DNA of 64,000 nt, from positions 1 through 64,000 of the forward strand of contig JANTFW010000003.1 of the NCBI GenBank assembly GCA_024763245.1, given 5' to 3'. Below, one piece after another: positions 9,116-19,360 of this stretch (position 1 is the first letter of the stretch; the number at the start of each line of letters is the position of its first letter). Under the pieces are notes generated by a model, which saw only the letters and a list, made by a program, of their open reading frames with translations, was not told the DNA's origin and did no database searches. The DNA is from Flavobacteriaceae bacterium. GTDB taxonomy: Bacteria > Bacteroidota > Bacteroidia > Flavobacteriales > Flavobacteriaceae. The position numbers were made by a program, and so were the translations under genes.

Positions 9116-9736
9116 ATGGAAGATTTAAAACAATATAAAGACGTTTGGAGACAACAAGAATATAAGGATCTACAAGTAGATGAGAATACCCTTTCCCAAA
9201 TGATTCATCGTAAATCCTCATCAATCGTAAAATGGATATTTTATATCAGTTTGATTGAATTTCTGGTGCTAACACTCATCAATATTTTTGTAAAATTAGA
9301 TGAAAATGAAACCGATCTAAAACAGATGGGACTCGGTCAATTTATGAATTGGATTACTATTATTGTAGGCTATATTATTCCTTTATTTTTTATCTATCTT
9401 TTTTATAAAAATTACAAACAAATTTCAGTAACCTCTACCACTAAAGCACTAATTCATAGTATTCTTAAAACACGAAAAACGGTTATGTATTATATCATAA
9501 CCATTGTGCTTGCCATTACCATTACACTGTTGTATAGCACTTATGCTATTTTACATTCTCCAGAATACGCAGGTCTATTAGCTGATTATAGCACTAATGG
9601 TGAATTACTATTGTGGGGCATTGTTATCTTATTTATCCTAGCAGTAGATGGTTTATTACTCTTATTCTATTTTTTATTATATGGATTATTAGTACGTAAA
9701 TTAATTTTTAATTATAAAGAACTAACTAAACAATAA
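9116..9736 (+). CDS. Membrane protein, possible sigma-factor partner
   Basis: Starts 1 bp after the sigma gene stop; soluble N-terminus followed by about four TM segments. Confidence 0.6.
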   Translation: MEDLKQYKDVWRQQEYKDLQVDENTLSQMIHRKSSSIVKWIFYISLIEFLVLTLINIFVKLDENETDLKQMGLGQFMNWITIIVGYIIPLFFIYLFYKNYKQISVTSTTKALIHSILKTRKTVMYYIITIVLAITITLLYSTYAILHSPEYAGLLADYSTNGELLLWGIVILFILAVDGLLLLFYFLLYGLLVRKLIFNYKELTKQ

Positions 9737-9875
9737 AGGAGTTGAATATAAACAATGGGTTTAAAAGGAAGTTGGACACAAGTAAATAATAAAACTGTCA
9801 AATCTGCAAAAATGAAAGATTAGTTAATTTCTGAATTATAAACTGTCCTATTTTTAGGGAAAGCTATTTTTTTAG

Positions 9876-10013
9876 GGAAGGCTACAGGGAGTAATAACTG
9901 CCGTAATATTAGTGCACTATTTCAGTTCAAACAAACCGGACTTAATTATATGAACTATCATTTTTATTGTGGTAATTCAAGGCGCTTTCCGAATACTAAA
10001 AATAAGTAAATAA
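9876..10013 (+). pseudogene. Possible remnant of a small membrane protein gene
   Basis: Frame reads ...GVITAVILVHYFSSNKPDLII*TIIFIVVIQGAFRILKISK* with one internal TGA at 9951-9953. Confidence 0.3.
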
Positions 10014-10172
10014 TGTAAACAACATAGAAGCCCAGATATAATTAAGAACTTATTCTTGACTATTTACGAAAATTCACGCTCACTTTCTATATGGTTTTTA
10101 TTTACTAGATTTGAAACGTATACATATCACTAATCTTATCAAAAAAACAGCTATTATAGCCCACTACTAGTA

Positions 10173-10982
10173 ATGTCAAAAGAAAAGAATTATATAGAAA
10201 TTAACCGACAATCCTGGAACAACAGGACAGATGCACATATTAAATCTGAATTTTACGATGTAGAAAATTTCATCAAAGGAAAAACTTCATTAAATAGTAT
10301 TGAGCTAGCATTACTTGGTGATCTAACGAATAAAACGATTCTTCATTTACAATGTCATTTTGGGCAAGATACCATTTCTTTAAGCCGACTCGGGGCAGAA
10401 GTTACAGGGGTAGATTTTTCTAATAAAGCTATAGAAAAAGCAAAAAAGATGGCAACAGCTACTAACTCGAAAGCAACATTTATCTGTTGCGATATTTATG
10501 ACTTACCGGAACATTTGGACAATCAATTTGACATTATTTTTACCAGTTATGGAACAATTGGTTGGTTACCGGACATCGACAAGTGGGCAAAAATCGTATC
10601 AAAATACATAAAACCCAACGGACAGTTTGTTTTTGTAGAATTTCATCCAGTTGTTTGGATGTTTGACGAAAATTTTAAGAAAATCACTTATCGATATTTT
10701 AATTCTGGAGCAATTATAGAGCAGGAAACAGGAACCTATGCTGACAAAAATGCAACTATATCGCAAGAATATGTAATGTGGAATCACAGCTTGAGTGAAG
10801 TAATTAACAGCCTAATAAATAACGGACTAGAAATAAAATCTTTTAACGAATACGACTATTCTCCTTATAATTGTTTTAATAACACTATAGAAAGTAAACC
10901 TAAAAAATATAGAATACAACATTTAACAAATAAGATTCCAATGGTGTATTCAATAGTTGCAAAAAAGAAAGACCAGAGCTAA
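10173..10982 (+). CDS. Class I SAM-dependent methyltransferase
   Basis: ILHLQCHFGQDTISLSRLGAEVTGVDFSNKAIEKAK motif I. Confidence 0.9.
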   Translation: MSKEKNYIEINRQSWNNRTDAHIKSEFYDVENFIKGKTSLNSIELALLGDLTNKTILHLQCHFGQDTISLSRLGAEVTGVDFSNKAIEKAKKMATATNSKATFICCDIYDLPEHLDNQFDIIFTSYGTIGWLPDIDKWAKIVSKYIKPNGQFVFVEFHPVVWMFDENFKKITYRYFNSGAIIEQETGTYADKNATISQEYVMWNHSLSEVINSLINNGLEIKSFNEYDYSPYNCFNNTIESKPKKYRIQHLTNKIPMVYSIVAKKKDQS

Positions 10983-11099
10983 AATCACAACAAAGTAAAG
11001 TAATTTAGCTACAATTACGTCAAACGCTTTATTAGAAAGTTTAAACCACCCTATTTTGAATACTATTTACCGTGATACAAAAGCGTAGAGATGCTATTT

Positions 11100-11921
11100 T
11101 TAGGGAAATTTCGGGTATTTCTTAAAATTGGGTTCTCTTTTCTCCAAAAATGCATGTTTACCTTCTTGTGCTTCCTCCATTAAATAAAACATCAAGGTAG
11201 CATCACCGGCTAGTTGCATTAAACCATGTTGGCCATCCAATTCGGCATTTAAGGATCGTTTAATCATTCGCAAGGCCATAGGTGAACGTTTTTGCATCGT
11301 TTTACACCAAGCTACTGTGGTATCTTCTAAATCTTCTAGAGGCACCACTTTATTGACCATACCCATTTTCTCTGCTTCTTCAGCTGTATATTGTTCACAT
11401 AAAAACCAAATCTCTCTGGCTTTCTTTTGTCCGACATGTCGTGCTAAATACGAAGATCCAAAACCTCCATCAAAACTACCAACCTTTGGACCGGTTTGTC
11501 CAAAACGTGCATTATCACTGGCAATAGTCAAATCGCAAACCACATGCAGTACGTGACCACCTCCTATCGCATAGCCATTAACCATGGCAATTACCGGTTT
11601 GGGCAACTCTCGTAAACGTTTGTGAATATCCAGTACGTTTAATCTCGGCACACCATCATCACCAACATAACCGCCAACGCCTTTTACATTTTGATCACCA
11701 CCACTACAAAAAGCCTTATCTCCGGCTCCTGTAAGTACCACAACATCTATGTCATTATCTTCTCTACACACCTCTAGAGCATCTAATATCTCAAAATTAG
11801 TCTTAGGTCTAAAAGCATTGTAAACTTCAGGTCTATTAATTGTAATCTTGGCAATTCCTTCAAAAAATTCAAATAAAATATCCTCATATTCTTTGATGGC
11901 TTTCCATTCTCTTTTTGGCAT
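11100..11921 (-). CDS. menB: 1,4-dihydroxy-2-naphthoyl-CoA synthase
   Basis: Crotonase-family motifs typical of MenB ([10 protein letters not shown]-type [57 protein letters not shown]). Confidence 0.95.
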   Translation of the reverse strand: MPKREWKAIKEYEDILFEFFEGIAKITINRPEVYNAFRPKTNFEILDALEVCREDNDIDVVVLTGAGDKAFCSGGDQNVKGVGGYVGDDGVPRLNVLDIHKRLRELPKPVIAMVNGYAIGGGHVLHVVCDLTIASDNARFGQTGPKVGSFDGGFGSSYLARHVGQKKAREIWFLCEQYTAEEAEKMGMVNKVVPLEDLEDTTVAWCKTMQKRSPMALRMIKRSLNAELDGQHGLMQLAGDATLMFYLMEEAQEGKHAFLEKREPNFKKYPKFP

Positions 11922-12042
11922 AATATTGGTTTAATAATAGTTTGTGTACGGATAAATATTCGTACGGTATCACTTTAAGTTGTACAAAACTATTCAAAAA
12001 AAATAAAAAAGTGTTATTTTTGGGATTTAATCCTTGCATATT

Positions 12043-13398
12043 ATGAAAAAATTAATTTACCTCACCCTATTACTCCTATCTAGCTCCTTGCTTTTTGGTC
12101 AGAAAGTAATTTATAAAGATTTTAATTCTATTGAACTGAGCACTACGCGCACACTAAAAATATATATTCCGCCCTCATACGAGAAAGACAGTACACGATT
12201 ATATCCGTTAACGGTACTTTTTGACGGTGATTTCTTATTTGATGTATATGTAGGCAACGCTACCCTATTTGCCCAAAGAGATAAAGCCCCTGAACAAATA
12301 ATTGTGGGAATTATTCAAAATGATCACAAAGAACGCTATACCGATTGTTCGTATGATAAGGTAAATGGTTTGCCTACTGAAGATGCTGAACGATTCTACC
12401 GATTTGTAAGAGCAGAATTGCTTGATTATATGGAATCTCATTATCGTTTATCTCCATTTAGAACCTTAGTAGGTACAACACTAACAGCCAATTTTGTCAA
12501 TTATTTTGTCATAGAAGATGAGCCTGCTTTTGATGCATTTATCAATATCAACCCTTATTATGGGCCCGATATGCCCACTTTTTTAGAAAACACCCTAAGT
12601 CTAGGAAGGCGCAGTAAAATGTATTATTACCTGAATTCCGGCCCATATAATAGTAAAGAAAAACATGAGAGGATAGAGCAAGTAGCTCATTTAATCACCG
12701 ATATTAATGACCCCAATATCCTTTTTAAATACGATACCTTTAAATCTACTAAAACAGCCTCTATAGGTCAGGCTATACCTGCTGCCTTGGCGTTTATTTT
12801 CGATATTTATTCGGCTATCTCTAAAGAGGAGTTTGCCCTTAATGTACAACATCTTTCACCCCCTGACGCCATAGATTATGTAAAGAATAAATACGTAGAA
12901 ATTGACTACCTGTTTGGTACCAATATGAAGATTAGAGAACGTGATATTTACGCCATAGAATCTATTGTCATAGACCAAGAAAATGGTGATTATTTGGCTG
13001 AGTTTGGTGATATGATTAACAAATTATACCCCGAATCACCATTAAGTGATTACTATATTGGTATGTTTTATGAAAAAGCCGGAAAATACAAACAAGCGCT
13101 CAAAAACTATAAAAACGGTTATGCCAAAATGGACGAGAATGGAGAAGACGCCGAAGCCTACTATCAAAATATAGAACGGGTTCTCAACAGGCAAGATGAA
13201 ATTATCGAGCAAGAAGAGTTAGAAAAAGCCGAAAAAGAAGCGAACAAAGAAGCTTATAAAGAACAACGTGAGGCCGAAAAAGAAGCCGAAAAGGAAGCCA
13301 AAAAGGCTAAAAAAGAAGAATGGGAAAACACAAAAGAACAACGTAAAGAAGAAGAAAAGAAAATGCGTGAAAAATACCGAAAGAATAACAAAGAATAA
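12043..13398 (+). CDS. Putative-esterase-fold secreted protein, TPR-like segment and K/E-rich C-terminal tail
   Basis: Signal peptide; RTLKIYIPPSYEKDSTRLYPLTVLFDGDFLF esterase-like N-terminus; nucleophile elbow reads LVGTTLTANF; C-terminal tail dominated by K and E. Confidence 0.7.
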   Translation: MKKLIYLTLLLLSSSLLFGQKVIYKDFNSIELSTTRTLKIYIPPSYEKDSTRLYPLTVLFDGDFLFDVYVGNATLFAQRDKAPEQIIVGIIQNDHKERYTDCSYDKVNGLPTEDAERFYRFVRAELLDYMESHYRLSPFRTLVGTTLTANFVNYFVIEDEPAFDAFININPYYGPDMPTFLENTLSLGRRSKMYYYLNSGPYNSKEKHERIEQVAHLITDINDPNILFKYDTFKSTKTASIGQAIPAALAFIFDIYSAISKEEFALNVQHLSPPDAIDYVKNKYVEIDYLFGTNMKIRERDIYAIESIVIDQENGDYLAEFGDMINKLYPESPLSDYYIGMFYEKAGKYKQALKNYKNGYAKMDENGEDAEAYYQNIERVLNRQDEIIEQEELEKAEKEANKEAYKEQREAEKEAEKEAKKAKKEEWENTKEQRKEEEKKMREKYRKNNKE

Positions 13399-13414
13399 TA
13401 CTAAATAAAAAAAT

Positions 13415-14539
13415 ATGATAGCATTTAAAAAAATAATACAACTGATTATTCTGACATTCTCGCTGAGTGTTTTTGCCCAAGAATACCAATTTAAAACGAT
13501 TGTGGATCTAGAAACCAGCAGTGTCAAAAGCCAAGGGCAAACCGGCACGTGTTGGAGTTTTTCTACTACTTCTTTTTTAGAATCTGAGATTTACAGAATA
13601 AATCATCGAGATATTGATATGGCTGAAATGTATCTGGTACGAGCTACTTACGATAAAAAAGCTTGGAACTATGTAATGAGACAAGGAAAAACCCAGCTGA
13701 GTGAAGGAGGATTAGCACACGATGTCATTAATGCCGTTGCTTCAGATGGGTTGGTGCCTCAAAGCGCTTTTACCGATATTTTTGGAAATAACAAAATCTA
13801 CAATCACAGTGATGTGGTACCTGCAATACAAAAAATTCTTGATGCCTATATTAAAAACGATGTACACTCCAAATATCCCCATTGGAAAAGAGTAATTGAT
13901 AGTATCTTAGATGAAAAGATTGGAAAAAAACCACCGTCTTTTTTCTTTGACAATAAAAAATTCACCCCTAAAGAATTTGCTGCATATTTAAAAATTAAAC
14001 CGAAGGATTATATTAGTATTACTTCTTTTACACATCAAAAGCCCTACACAAAATTCATATTAAATATTCCGGATAATTTTTCGAATGGTAGTTTTATTAA
14101 TGTTCCGCTAGATAGTTTGGTTGCAATCACAAAAAAAGCGCTTAAAAAAGGGTATACTGTTGCCTTAGATGTGGATGTCTCCGAAAAAGGTTTTTCAGCT
14201 AAGTATGGACTTGCCGTACTTCCTGACACTGAGAACGAAACCGAGATTTATAAATCATTTACACAGATTTATCCGGAAAAAAAGGTAAATGCGGCACTAC
14301 GCCAAAACGAATTTGAAAATTATAATACCACCGACGATCATCTTATGCATATAACAGGAATTGTAGAAGATCAAAAAGGAAATCAATATTTTAAAGTAAA
14401 AAATTCTTGGGGAAACAATAGTGCCAGAGTGGGTAATAATGGTTTTATTTATATGTCCATACCCTATTTTAGATTAAAAACCATATCGATTTTATTACAT
14501 AAAGAGGCACTAGATTCTAAATTACATCGAATTGAATAA
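13415..14539 (+). CDS. Secreted C1-family (bleomycin hydrolase/aminopeptidase C-like) peptidase
   Basis: Signal peptide; QGQTGTCWSFSTTSFLESE (Cys), DDHLMHITGI (His), VKNSWG (Asn). Confidence 0.92.
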   Translation: MIAFKKIIQLIILTFSLSVFAQEYQFKTIVDLETSSVKSQGQTGTCWSFSTTSFLESEIYRINHRDIDMAEMYLVRATYDKKAWNYVMRQGKTQLSEGGLAHDVINAVASDGLVPQSAFTDIFGNNKIYNHSDVVPAIQKILDAYIKNDVHSKYPHWKRVIDSILDEKIGKKPPSFFFDNKKFTPKEFAAYLKIKPKDYISITSFTHQKPYTKFILNIPDNFSNGSFINVPLDSLVAITKKALKKGYTVALDVDVSEKGFSAKYGLAVLPDTENETEIYKSFTQIYPEKKVNAALRQNEFENYNTTDDHLMHITGIVEDQKGNQYFKVKNSWGNNSARVGNNGFIYMSIPYFRLKTISILLHKEALDSKLHRIE

Positions 14540-15620
14540 TTTATATGCCATTGTCGATCTAGAAACTACCGGCGGTAGTGTAAACGACGAACAAATAACG
14601 GAGATTGCTATTTATCGCTACGATGGTCATAGTATCGTAGATCAATTTGCCAGTTTGGTGAATCCCGAACGCAAAATTCAACCTTTTGTCGTAAAACTAA
14701 CGGGTATTACAGATGCTATGGTAAAGAAAGCTCCAAAATTTCAAGAAGTTGCTAAACGTGTTGTCGAAATTACCGAAAACTGTATTCTGGTAGCCCATAA
14801 TGCCGATTTTGATTATAGGGTACTGAGAAAATCTTTTAAAAATTTGGGATACGATTACAAACGAAACACCTTAGACACCGTACAGCTTAGCAAAAATCTA
14901 ATTCCAGATTTACCGTCTTATAGTCTGGGGCGCTTATGTAAATCTTTGGGAATACCTGTAGCCAACCGACATAGAGCTGATGGTGATGCTTTTGCTACAG
15001 TTAGCCTTTTAGAATTACTTTTACAAAAAGATACAGAAAAAACAATCATTAAAGAAAGTATAAAAGATGCAGCTGTATCACTAAAAAAAGAGAAACTTAC
15101 AACCGTTATTAAAGATGTACCCCCAAGTACCGGTGTGTTCTATATTCATCAGAGTAATGGGCGAATTATGTATATTGGCAAGGGAAAAAATATGCGTAGT
15201 AAGTTAAGCCAACTCTTGTCTAAAAAATCAAAAAAAGCATTGAATATACAAAGCAAGTTAGCCTCTGTAAGTTATGATGAATCCGGTAATTATGTTATGG
15301 CTCGATTAATTTTTAATCAAAAAGTTGCCACCCATAAACCTCGATTTAATAGCAATTATTTCCATTTAGCCCAGCCTGTTACTTTCAATCATCCTGATAT
15401 GCTTCTGATAGGACATGGACGCAAAACAGGAGAAAAATCAGTGATATTGGTAGAACAAAATAATTTATCCGGTTATGCCTTTATCGACTTAGAATACCAA
15501 ATAACTAATATAGAAGTACTTAAAAATTTATTAAGTCCTTTAGACGATAGCTTAGACAATCGTTATATTGTCAAGAGCAGCTTACTAAAAAATAGAATAG
15601 AAAGAATTATTCGTTTATAA
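14532..15620 (+). CDS. DNA polymerase III epsilon-like exonuclease fused to a GIY-YIG domain (TTG start)
   Basis: VDLETTGG, VAHNADFDYRVL, RHRADGDA (DEDDh exonuclease) then GVFYIHQSNGRIMYIGKGKNMRSKL (GIY-YIG); overlaps the previous gene by 8 bp. Confidence 0.9.
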   Translation: MNNLYAIVDLETTGGSVNDEQITEIAIYRYDGHSIVDQFASLVNPERKIQPFVVKLTGITDAMVKKAPKFQEVAKRVVEITENCILVAHNADFDYRVLRKSFKNLGYDYKRNTLDTVQLSKNLIPDLPSYSLGRLCKSLGIPVANRHRADGDAFATVSLLELLLQKDTEKTIIKESIKDAAVSLKKEKLTTVIKDVPPSTGVFYIHQSNGRIMYIGKGKNMRSKLSQLLSKKSKKALNIQSKLASVSYDESGNYVMARLIFNQKVATHKPRFNSNYFHLAQPVTFNHPDMLLIGHGRKTGEKSVILVEQNNLSGYAFIDLEYQITNIEVLKNLLSPLDDSLDNRYIVKSSLLKNRIERIIRL

Positions 15621-15653
15621 ATTATACAAAATCATTTACTCAAAAAAACAACT

Positions 15654-17609
15654 ATGAAAAGAATTATTCTTATACTCTTAGTACTTACCACCAACTTAAG
15701 TTTTGCCCAAAAATCCGATTTTCCTGAATGGGGAAAATTTTCTAATTATGAAAAAAACTTAACCGTTTACGAAAAAGACAACTCGGCACATGCCGTAGTT
15801 CTCGATGAAGTGGGCTATGCCTATGTGGAAAGCGGAGGCGATTACAACATCATCCTTAAAGTATATCGTAAAATAAAAATATTGGATAAAGAAGGCGTAA
15901 ACCAAGCGAATATTCGCAAAAAAATTTACAAAAAAAATGAACTAAAAAAAATTGTTGGGACAACCACTAATTTTGTAAATGGTAAAGCTGTAGTTACAAA
16001 GCTTTCTAAATCTCAAGTGTTTACAGAAAAGGTCTCCGAAGATTACAAAACAGTTACATTTACCTTACCCAATGTTAAAGTGGGTAGTATCATTGAATAT
16101 TCATATAAGATTAGGACGCCCTTTCACCATACATTTGCCGGTGGATGGACTTTTCAAAATAGCATTCCCACGCTAAAAAGCAGTTACTTTGCCAAGATTC
16201 CCGGTTTTTGGAACTATCACATCTCTACGAAAGGCATTTCTAATCCACAGTTTCAACAAAACACACTGATAAAAGACTGTATATCTGTTAATAGTACCGT
16301 GGCGGAATGCCTGTTTCTGGAACTTAGCCTCTATGATATTCCGGCTTTTATTAAAGAAGATTTTGCTACCAGCTCTGATAATTTTTTAAAACAGATTAAA
16401 TTTGAATTAAGAACGTTCACCGATGCCACAGGAACAGTTATTCATTTTAACAAGGAATGGAAAGATACCGACAAACGACTATTTAGAGACCAACAATTCG
16501 GCAGACAATTTAACGACCTTAGATTTATAAAAAAACATTTACCTCCCAAAATTTTTGAAGAACAAGATCCCCTATCCAAAGCAAAAAAAGTATATACATT
16601 CATCCAAAATAATTTTAGGTGGAATCATCAAAACAAGCTTTTCTGGGAGTTCAATACCAAAAAAGCATACGAGACTAAAGAAGGTAGCATGGTAGAGATT
16701 AATCTGTCCTTAATACAAGCCCTAAAGGCTGCTGGAATCTCCACCGATATTGCGCTACTTTCTACCAGAGATAATGGTTTTGTCACCAAAATTCATCCCG
16801 CCATTAGCGATTTTAATTATTTGGTTGCCCATATTAAAATAAAAGGTGTTGATTATTTTTTAGATGCCACCGACAAAAAATTACCTTTCGGTTTTTTACC
16901 TTATAAATGTCTAAATGGAGATATCCGTATTTTTAATACAAATAAAGCCAGTTACTGGTTTCCCTATACACCGAAAAGTAAAAATGAAACCCTAGTCTAT
17001 GCCCTAGGTCAAATCAACGAAGATGGCAGTGTTGAAATGAAAACCCGATATATTTATAACGGTTATACAGCTATTGAAAAAAGAGAGGAAATGCTTGAAG
17101 AATCTGTCGAAACTTATAAAAAAGATTTAATAGATCAATTAGAAGATTTTGAAATTGTTGAGCATACGATTGAACAACTTGATCAAACGGAAAAACCCCT
17201 AATTGAAACTCTTGAGGTAACCTATGATTCCGACTTTTTAAACGATGATAATATTTACTTTAAACCTTTTATCATAAAAAGGTTCAAAACCAATCCTTTT
17301 ACCCTCAAAGAGCGTCAATATCCGGTTGATCTAGGTTATAAAAGAAACTTTATGTATAACCTGACTTTCCATATTCCGGAAGTATATACGGTAAAAAGCC
17401 TTCCCAAGAACAGAAAAATAATCTTACCCGATAATGGTGGAGAATTAGTTTACTTACTGACTGAAACAGAGAATAAAATAATGATTAAATTTTCTTTTTC
17501 TCTTGATAAAACACAGTATCTACCTCAAGAATATAACTATTTAAAAGAAATGTTTTCACAACTCATCCTAGCTCAAAACGAGATGGTCATTTTAGAAAAA
17601 AATAAATAA
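15654..17609 (+). CDS. DUF3857/transglutaminase-like domain protein, secreted
   Basis: Signal peptide; KIKILDKEGVNQANIRKK...VTFTLPNVKVGSIIEYSYKI and transglutaminase-like core. Confidence 0.88.
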   Translation: MKRIILILLVLTTNLSFAQKSDFPEWGKFSNYEKNLTVYEKDNSAHAVVLDEVGYAYVESGGDYNIILKVYRKIKILDKEGVNQANIRKKIYKKNELKKIVGTTTNFVNGKAVVTKLSKSQVFTEKVSEDYKTVTFTLPNVKVGSIIEYSYKIRTPFHHTFAGGWTFQNSIPTLKSSYFAKIPGFWNYHISTKGISNPQFQQNTLIKDCISVNSTVAECLFLELSLYDIPAFIKEDFATSSDNFLKQIKFELRTFTDATGTVIHFNKEWKDTDKRLFRDQQFGRQFNDLRFIKKHLPPKIFEEQDPLSKAKKVYTFIQNNFRWNHQNKLFWEFNTKKAYETKEGSMVEINLSLIQALKAAGISTDIALLSTRDNGFVTKIHPAISDFNYLVAHIKIKGVDYFLDATDKKLPFGFLPYKCLNGDIRIFNTNKASYWFPYTPKSKNETLVYALGQINEDGSVEMKTRYIYNGYTAIEKREEMLEESVETYKKDLIDQLEDFEIVEHTIEQLDQTEKPLIETLEVTYDSDFLNDDNIYFKPFIIKRFKTNPFTLKERQYPVDLGYKRNFMYNLTFHIPEVYTVKSLPKNRKIILPDNGGELVYLLTETENKIMIKFSFSLDKTQYLPQEYNYLKEMFSQLILAQNEMVILEKNK

Positions 17610-18440
17610 TTGAATATAACTAAAACAAATAACGAAAAACATTGGCGCAGCAAACTTCATGACGTCATTTACGAAGCTGACACCAAATCCGGTAAGTGGT
17701 TCGATATTATATTGTTACTATTGATTGTAACAAGTATTATTATTGTAATGCTAGAAACTGTAGATGCCTATCATCAAAAGTATCATCAATTTTTTAATTA
17801 TGCCGAGTGGATTATTACCGGTTTATTTACCTTGGAATATATCGCTCGAATTATTGCTATAAAAAAACCGACTTCGTATATTTTTAGTTTTTATGGAATC
17901 ATAGATTTACTCTCAACTATTCCTAAATATCTCGCTATTTTCTTTGCCGGAGCTAATGCACTTTTGGCCCTGAGATCATTACGCCTTTTACGTGTATTTA
18001 GGGTGTTAAAACTAGCCCGCTTTGTGGGAGAATCTGAGCATTTGATGAAAGCTTTAAAAGCTAGCAGAGCTAAAATATCTGTTTTTCTTTTAGCCGTTCT
18101 CAGCTTATCCGTAATTCTTGGTACGTTGATGTATCTAATAGAAGGTAATCAAGATAGTGGTTTTGACAGCATCCCACATAGTGTCTATTGGGCTATTGTT
18201 ACCCTTACCACTGTTGGTTATGGCGACATTGCGCCGATAACGGCAACCGGACAATTTATAGCCTCACTAATAATGATTTTAGGGTATGGTATTATTGCTA
18301 TCCCCACAGGTATTGTCTCTGCCGAGTACACCCAGCAAAAGAAAGCTCACATCAGTACGCAATCTTGTACAAATTGTAATGCCGAAGATCATCATGACAA
18401 TGCCAAATTCTGTTATGAGTGTGGTGCTGAACTAAATTAA
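17610..18440 (+). CDS. Voltage-gated-type potassium channel with C-terminal zinc ribbon (TTG start)
   Basis: LRSLRLLRVFRVLKLARF S4-like helix, TLTTVGYGDIAP selectivity filter, CTNC...CYEC zinc ribbon. Confidence 0.93.
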   Translation: MNITKTNNEKHWRSKLHDVIYEADTKSGKWFDIILLLLIVTSIIIVMLETVDAYHQKYHQFFNYAEWIITGLFTLEYIARIIAIKKPTSYIFSFYGIIDLLSTIPKYLAIFFAGANALLALRSLRLLRVFRVLKLARFVGESEHLMKALKASRAKISVFLLAVLSLSVILGTLMYLIEGNQDSGFDSIPHSVYWAIVTLTTVGYGDIAPITATGQFIASLIMILGYGIIAIPTGIVSAEYTQQKKAHISTQSCTNCNAEDHHDNAKFCYECGAELN

Positions 18441-18455
18441 TATTGTTGTAATAAC

Positions 18456-19358
18456 ATGAACCATCTCATAAGTATAGCCGGACCTACAGCCATTGGTAAA
18501 ACCTCGTTAAGTATTGCCCTGGCAAAGCTATTTTCTTGTCCAATTATTTCTTGTGATTCCCGTCAATTTTACAAAGAGATGCGTATTGGAACTGCTGTTC
18601 CTAGCAAAGAAGAACTCGCTGCAGTACCCCATCATTTTATTCAACATATTAGTGTTAAAGACCACTATAATGTTGGGCAATTTGAGAAAGATGCCCTTAA
18701 AAAATTGGAGTCGCTTTTTCAAAAAAACAAGGTAGTTGTAATGGTTGGTGGAAGTGGTCTCTATTTTGATGCTGTACTAAAAGGTCTTGATTTTTTTCCT
18801 GATATAGATCCCTCCATACGGAAACAATTAGAATTAGATTTACAAAACGATGGCATAGAAACACTACAAGCCAAACTGGAATATATGGATCCCGAAACCT
18901 ATAAAAGCATTGATATCCAGAATCCACATCGGTTAATTAGAGCCCTTGAGGTTTGTTTGGGCAGTAATCACAGCTATTCTTACTATATAAACAAGCCGAA
19001 AGCACCGAGAAATTTCAAATCGATAAAAATAGGTCTTGATGCTGAACGTCGTGTTATTTACAATCGAATCGAACAACGTGTAGATATAATGATAGAAGAC
19101 GGCTTAGTAGAAGAGGCAAAAAAACTCTATATGCACAAAGATTTAAATGCATTGCAAACAGTAGGTTATCGGGAGCTTTTTAATTATTTTGACAAGCAAT
19201 ATGCTATGGATGTTGCTATTGCAGAAATTAAGAAAAATACACGCCGATTTGCCAAACGTCAAAATACTTGGTTTAAAAAAGACAAAGAAATAAAATGGTT
19301 TGATTACGAAACCAACTATCAAGAAATCATTGAATTTATTAATAGTAAACTACATTAA
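18456..19358 (+). CDS. miaA: tRNA dimethylallyltransferase
   Basis: GPTAIGKTSLSIALA, ISCDSRQFYKEMRIGTAVPS, VVMVGGSGLYFDAVLKGLD. Confidence 0.97.
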   Translation: MNHLISIAGPTAIGKTSLSIALAKLFSCPIISCDSRQFYKEMRIGTAVPSKEELAAVPHHFIQHISVKDHYNVGQFEKDALKKLESLFQKNKVVVMVGGSGLYFDAVLKGLDFFPDIDPSIRKQLELDLQNDGIETLQAKLEYMDPETYKSIDIQNPHRLIRALEVCLGSNHSYSYYINKPKAPRNFKSIKIGLDAERRVIYNRIEQRVDIMIEDGLVEEAKKLYMHKDLNALQTVGYRELFNYFDKQYAMDVAIAEIKKNTRRFAKRQNTWFKKDKEIKWFDYETNYQEIIEFINSKLH

Positions 19359-19360
19359 AT

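Noticed and set aside
13219-13548. Antisense ORFs (109 aa and 60 aa, Phe-rich)
   Set aside because: They are the reverse translation of the K/E-rich tail of the esterase-like gene; composition artefact.
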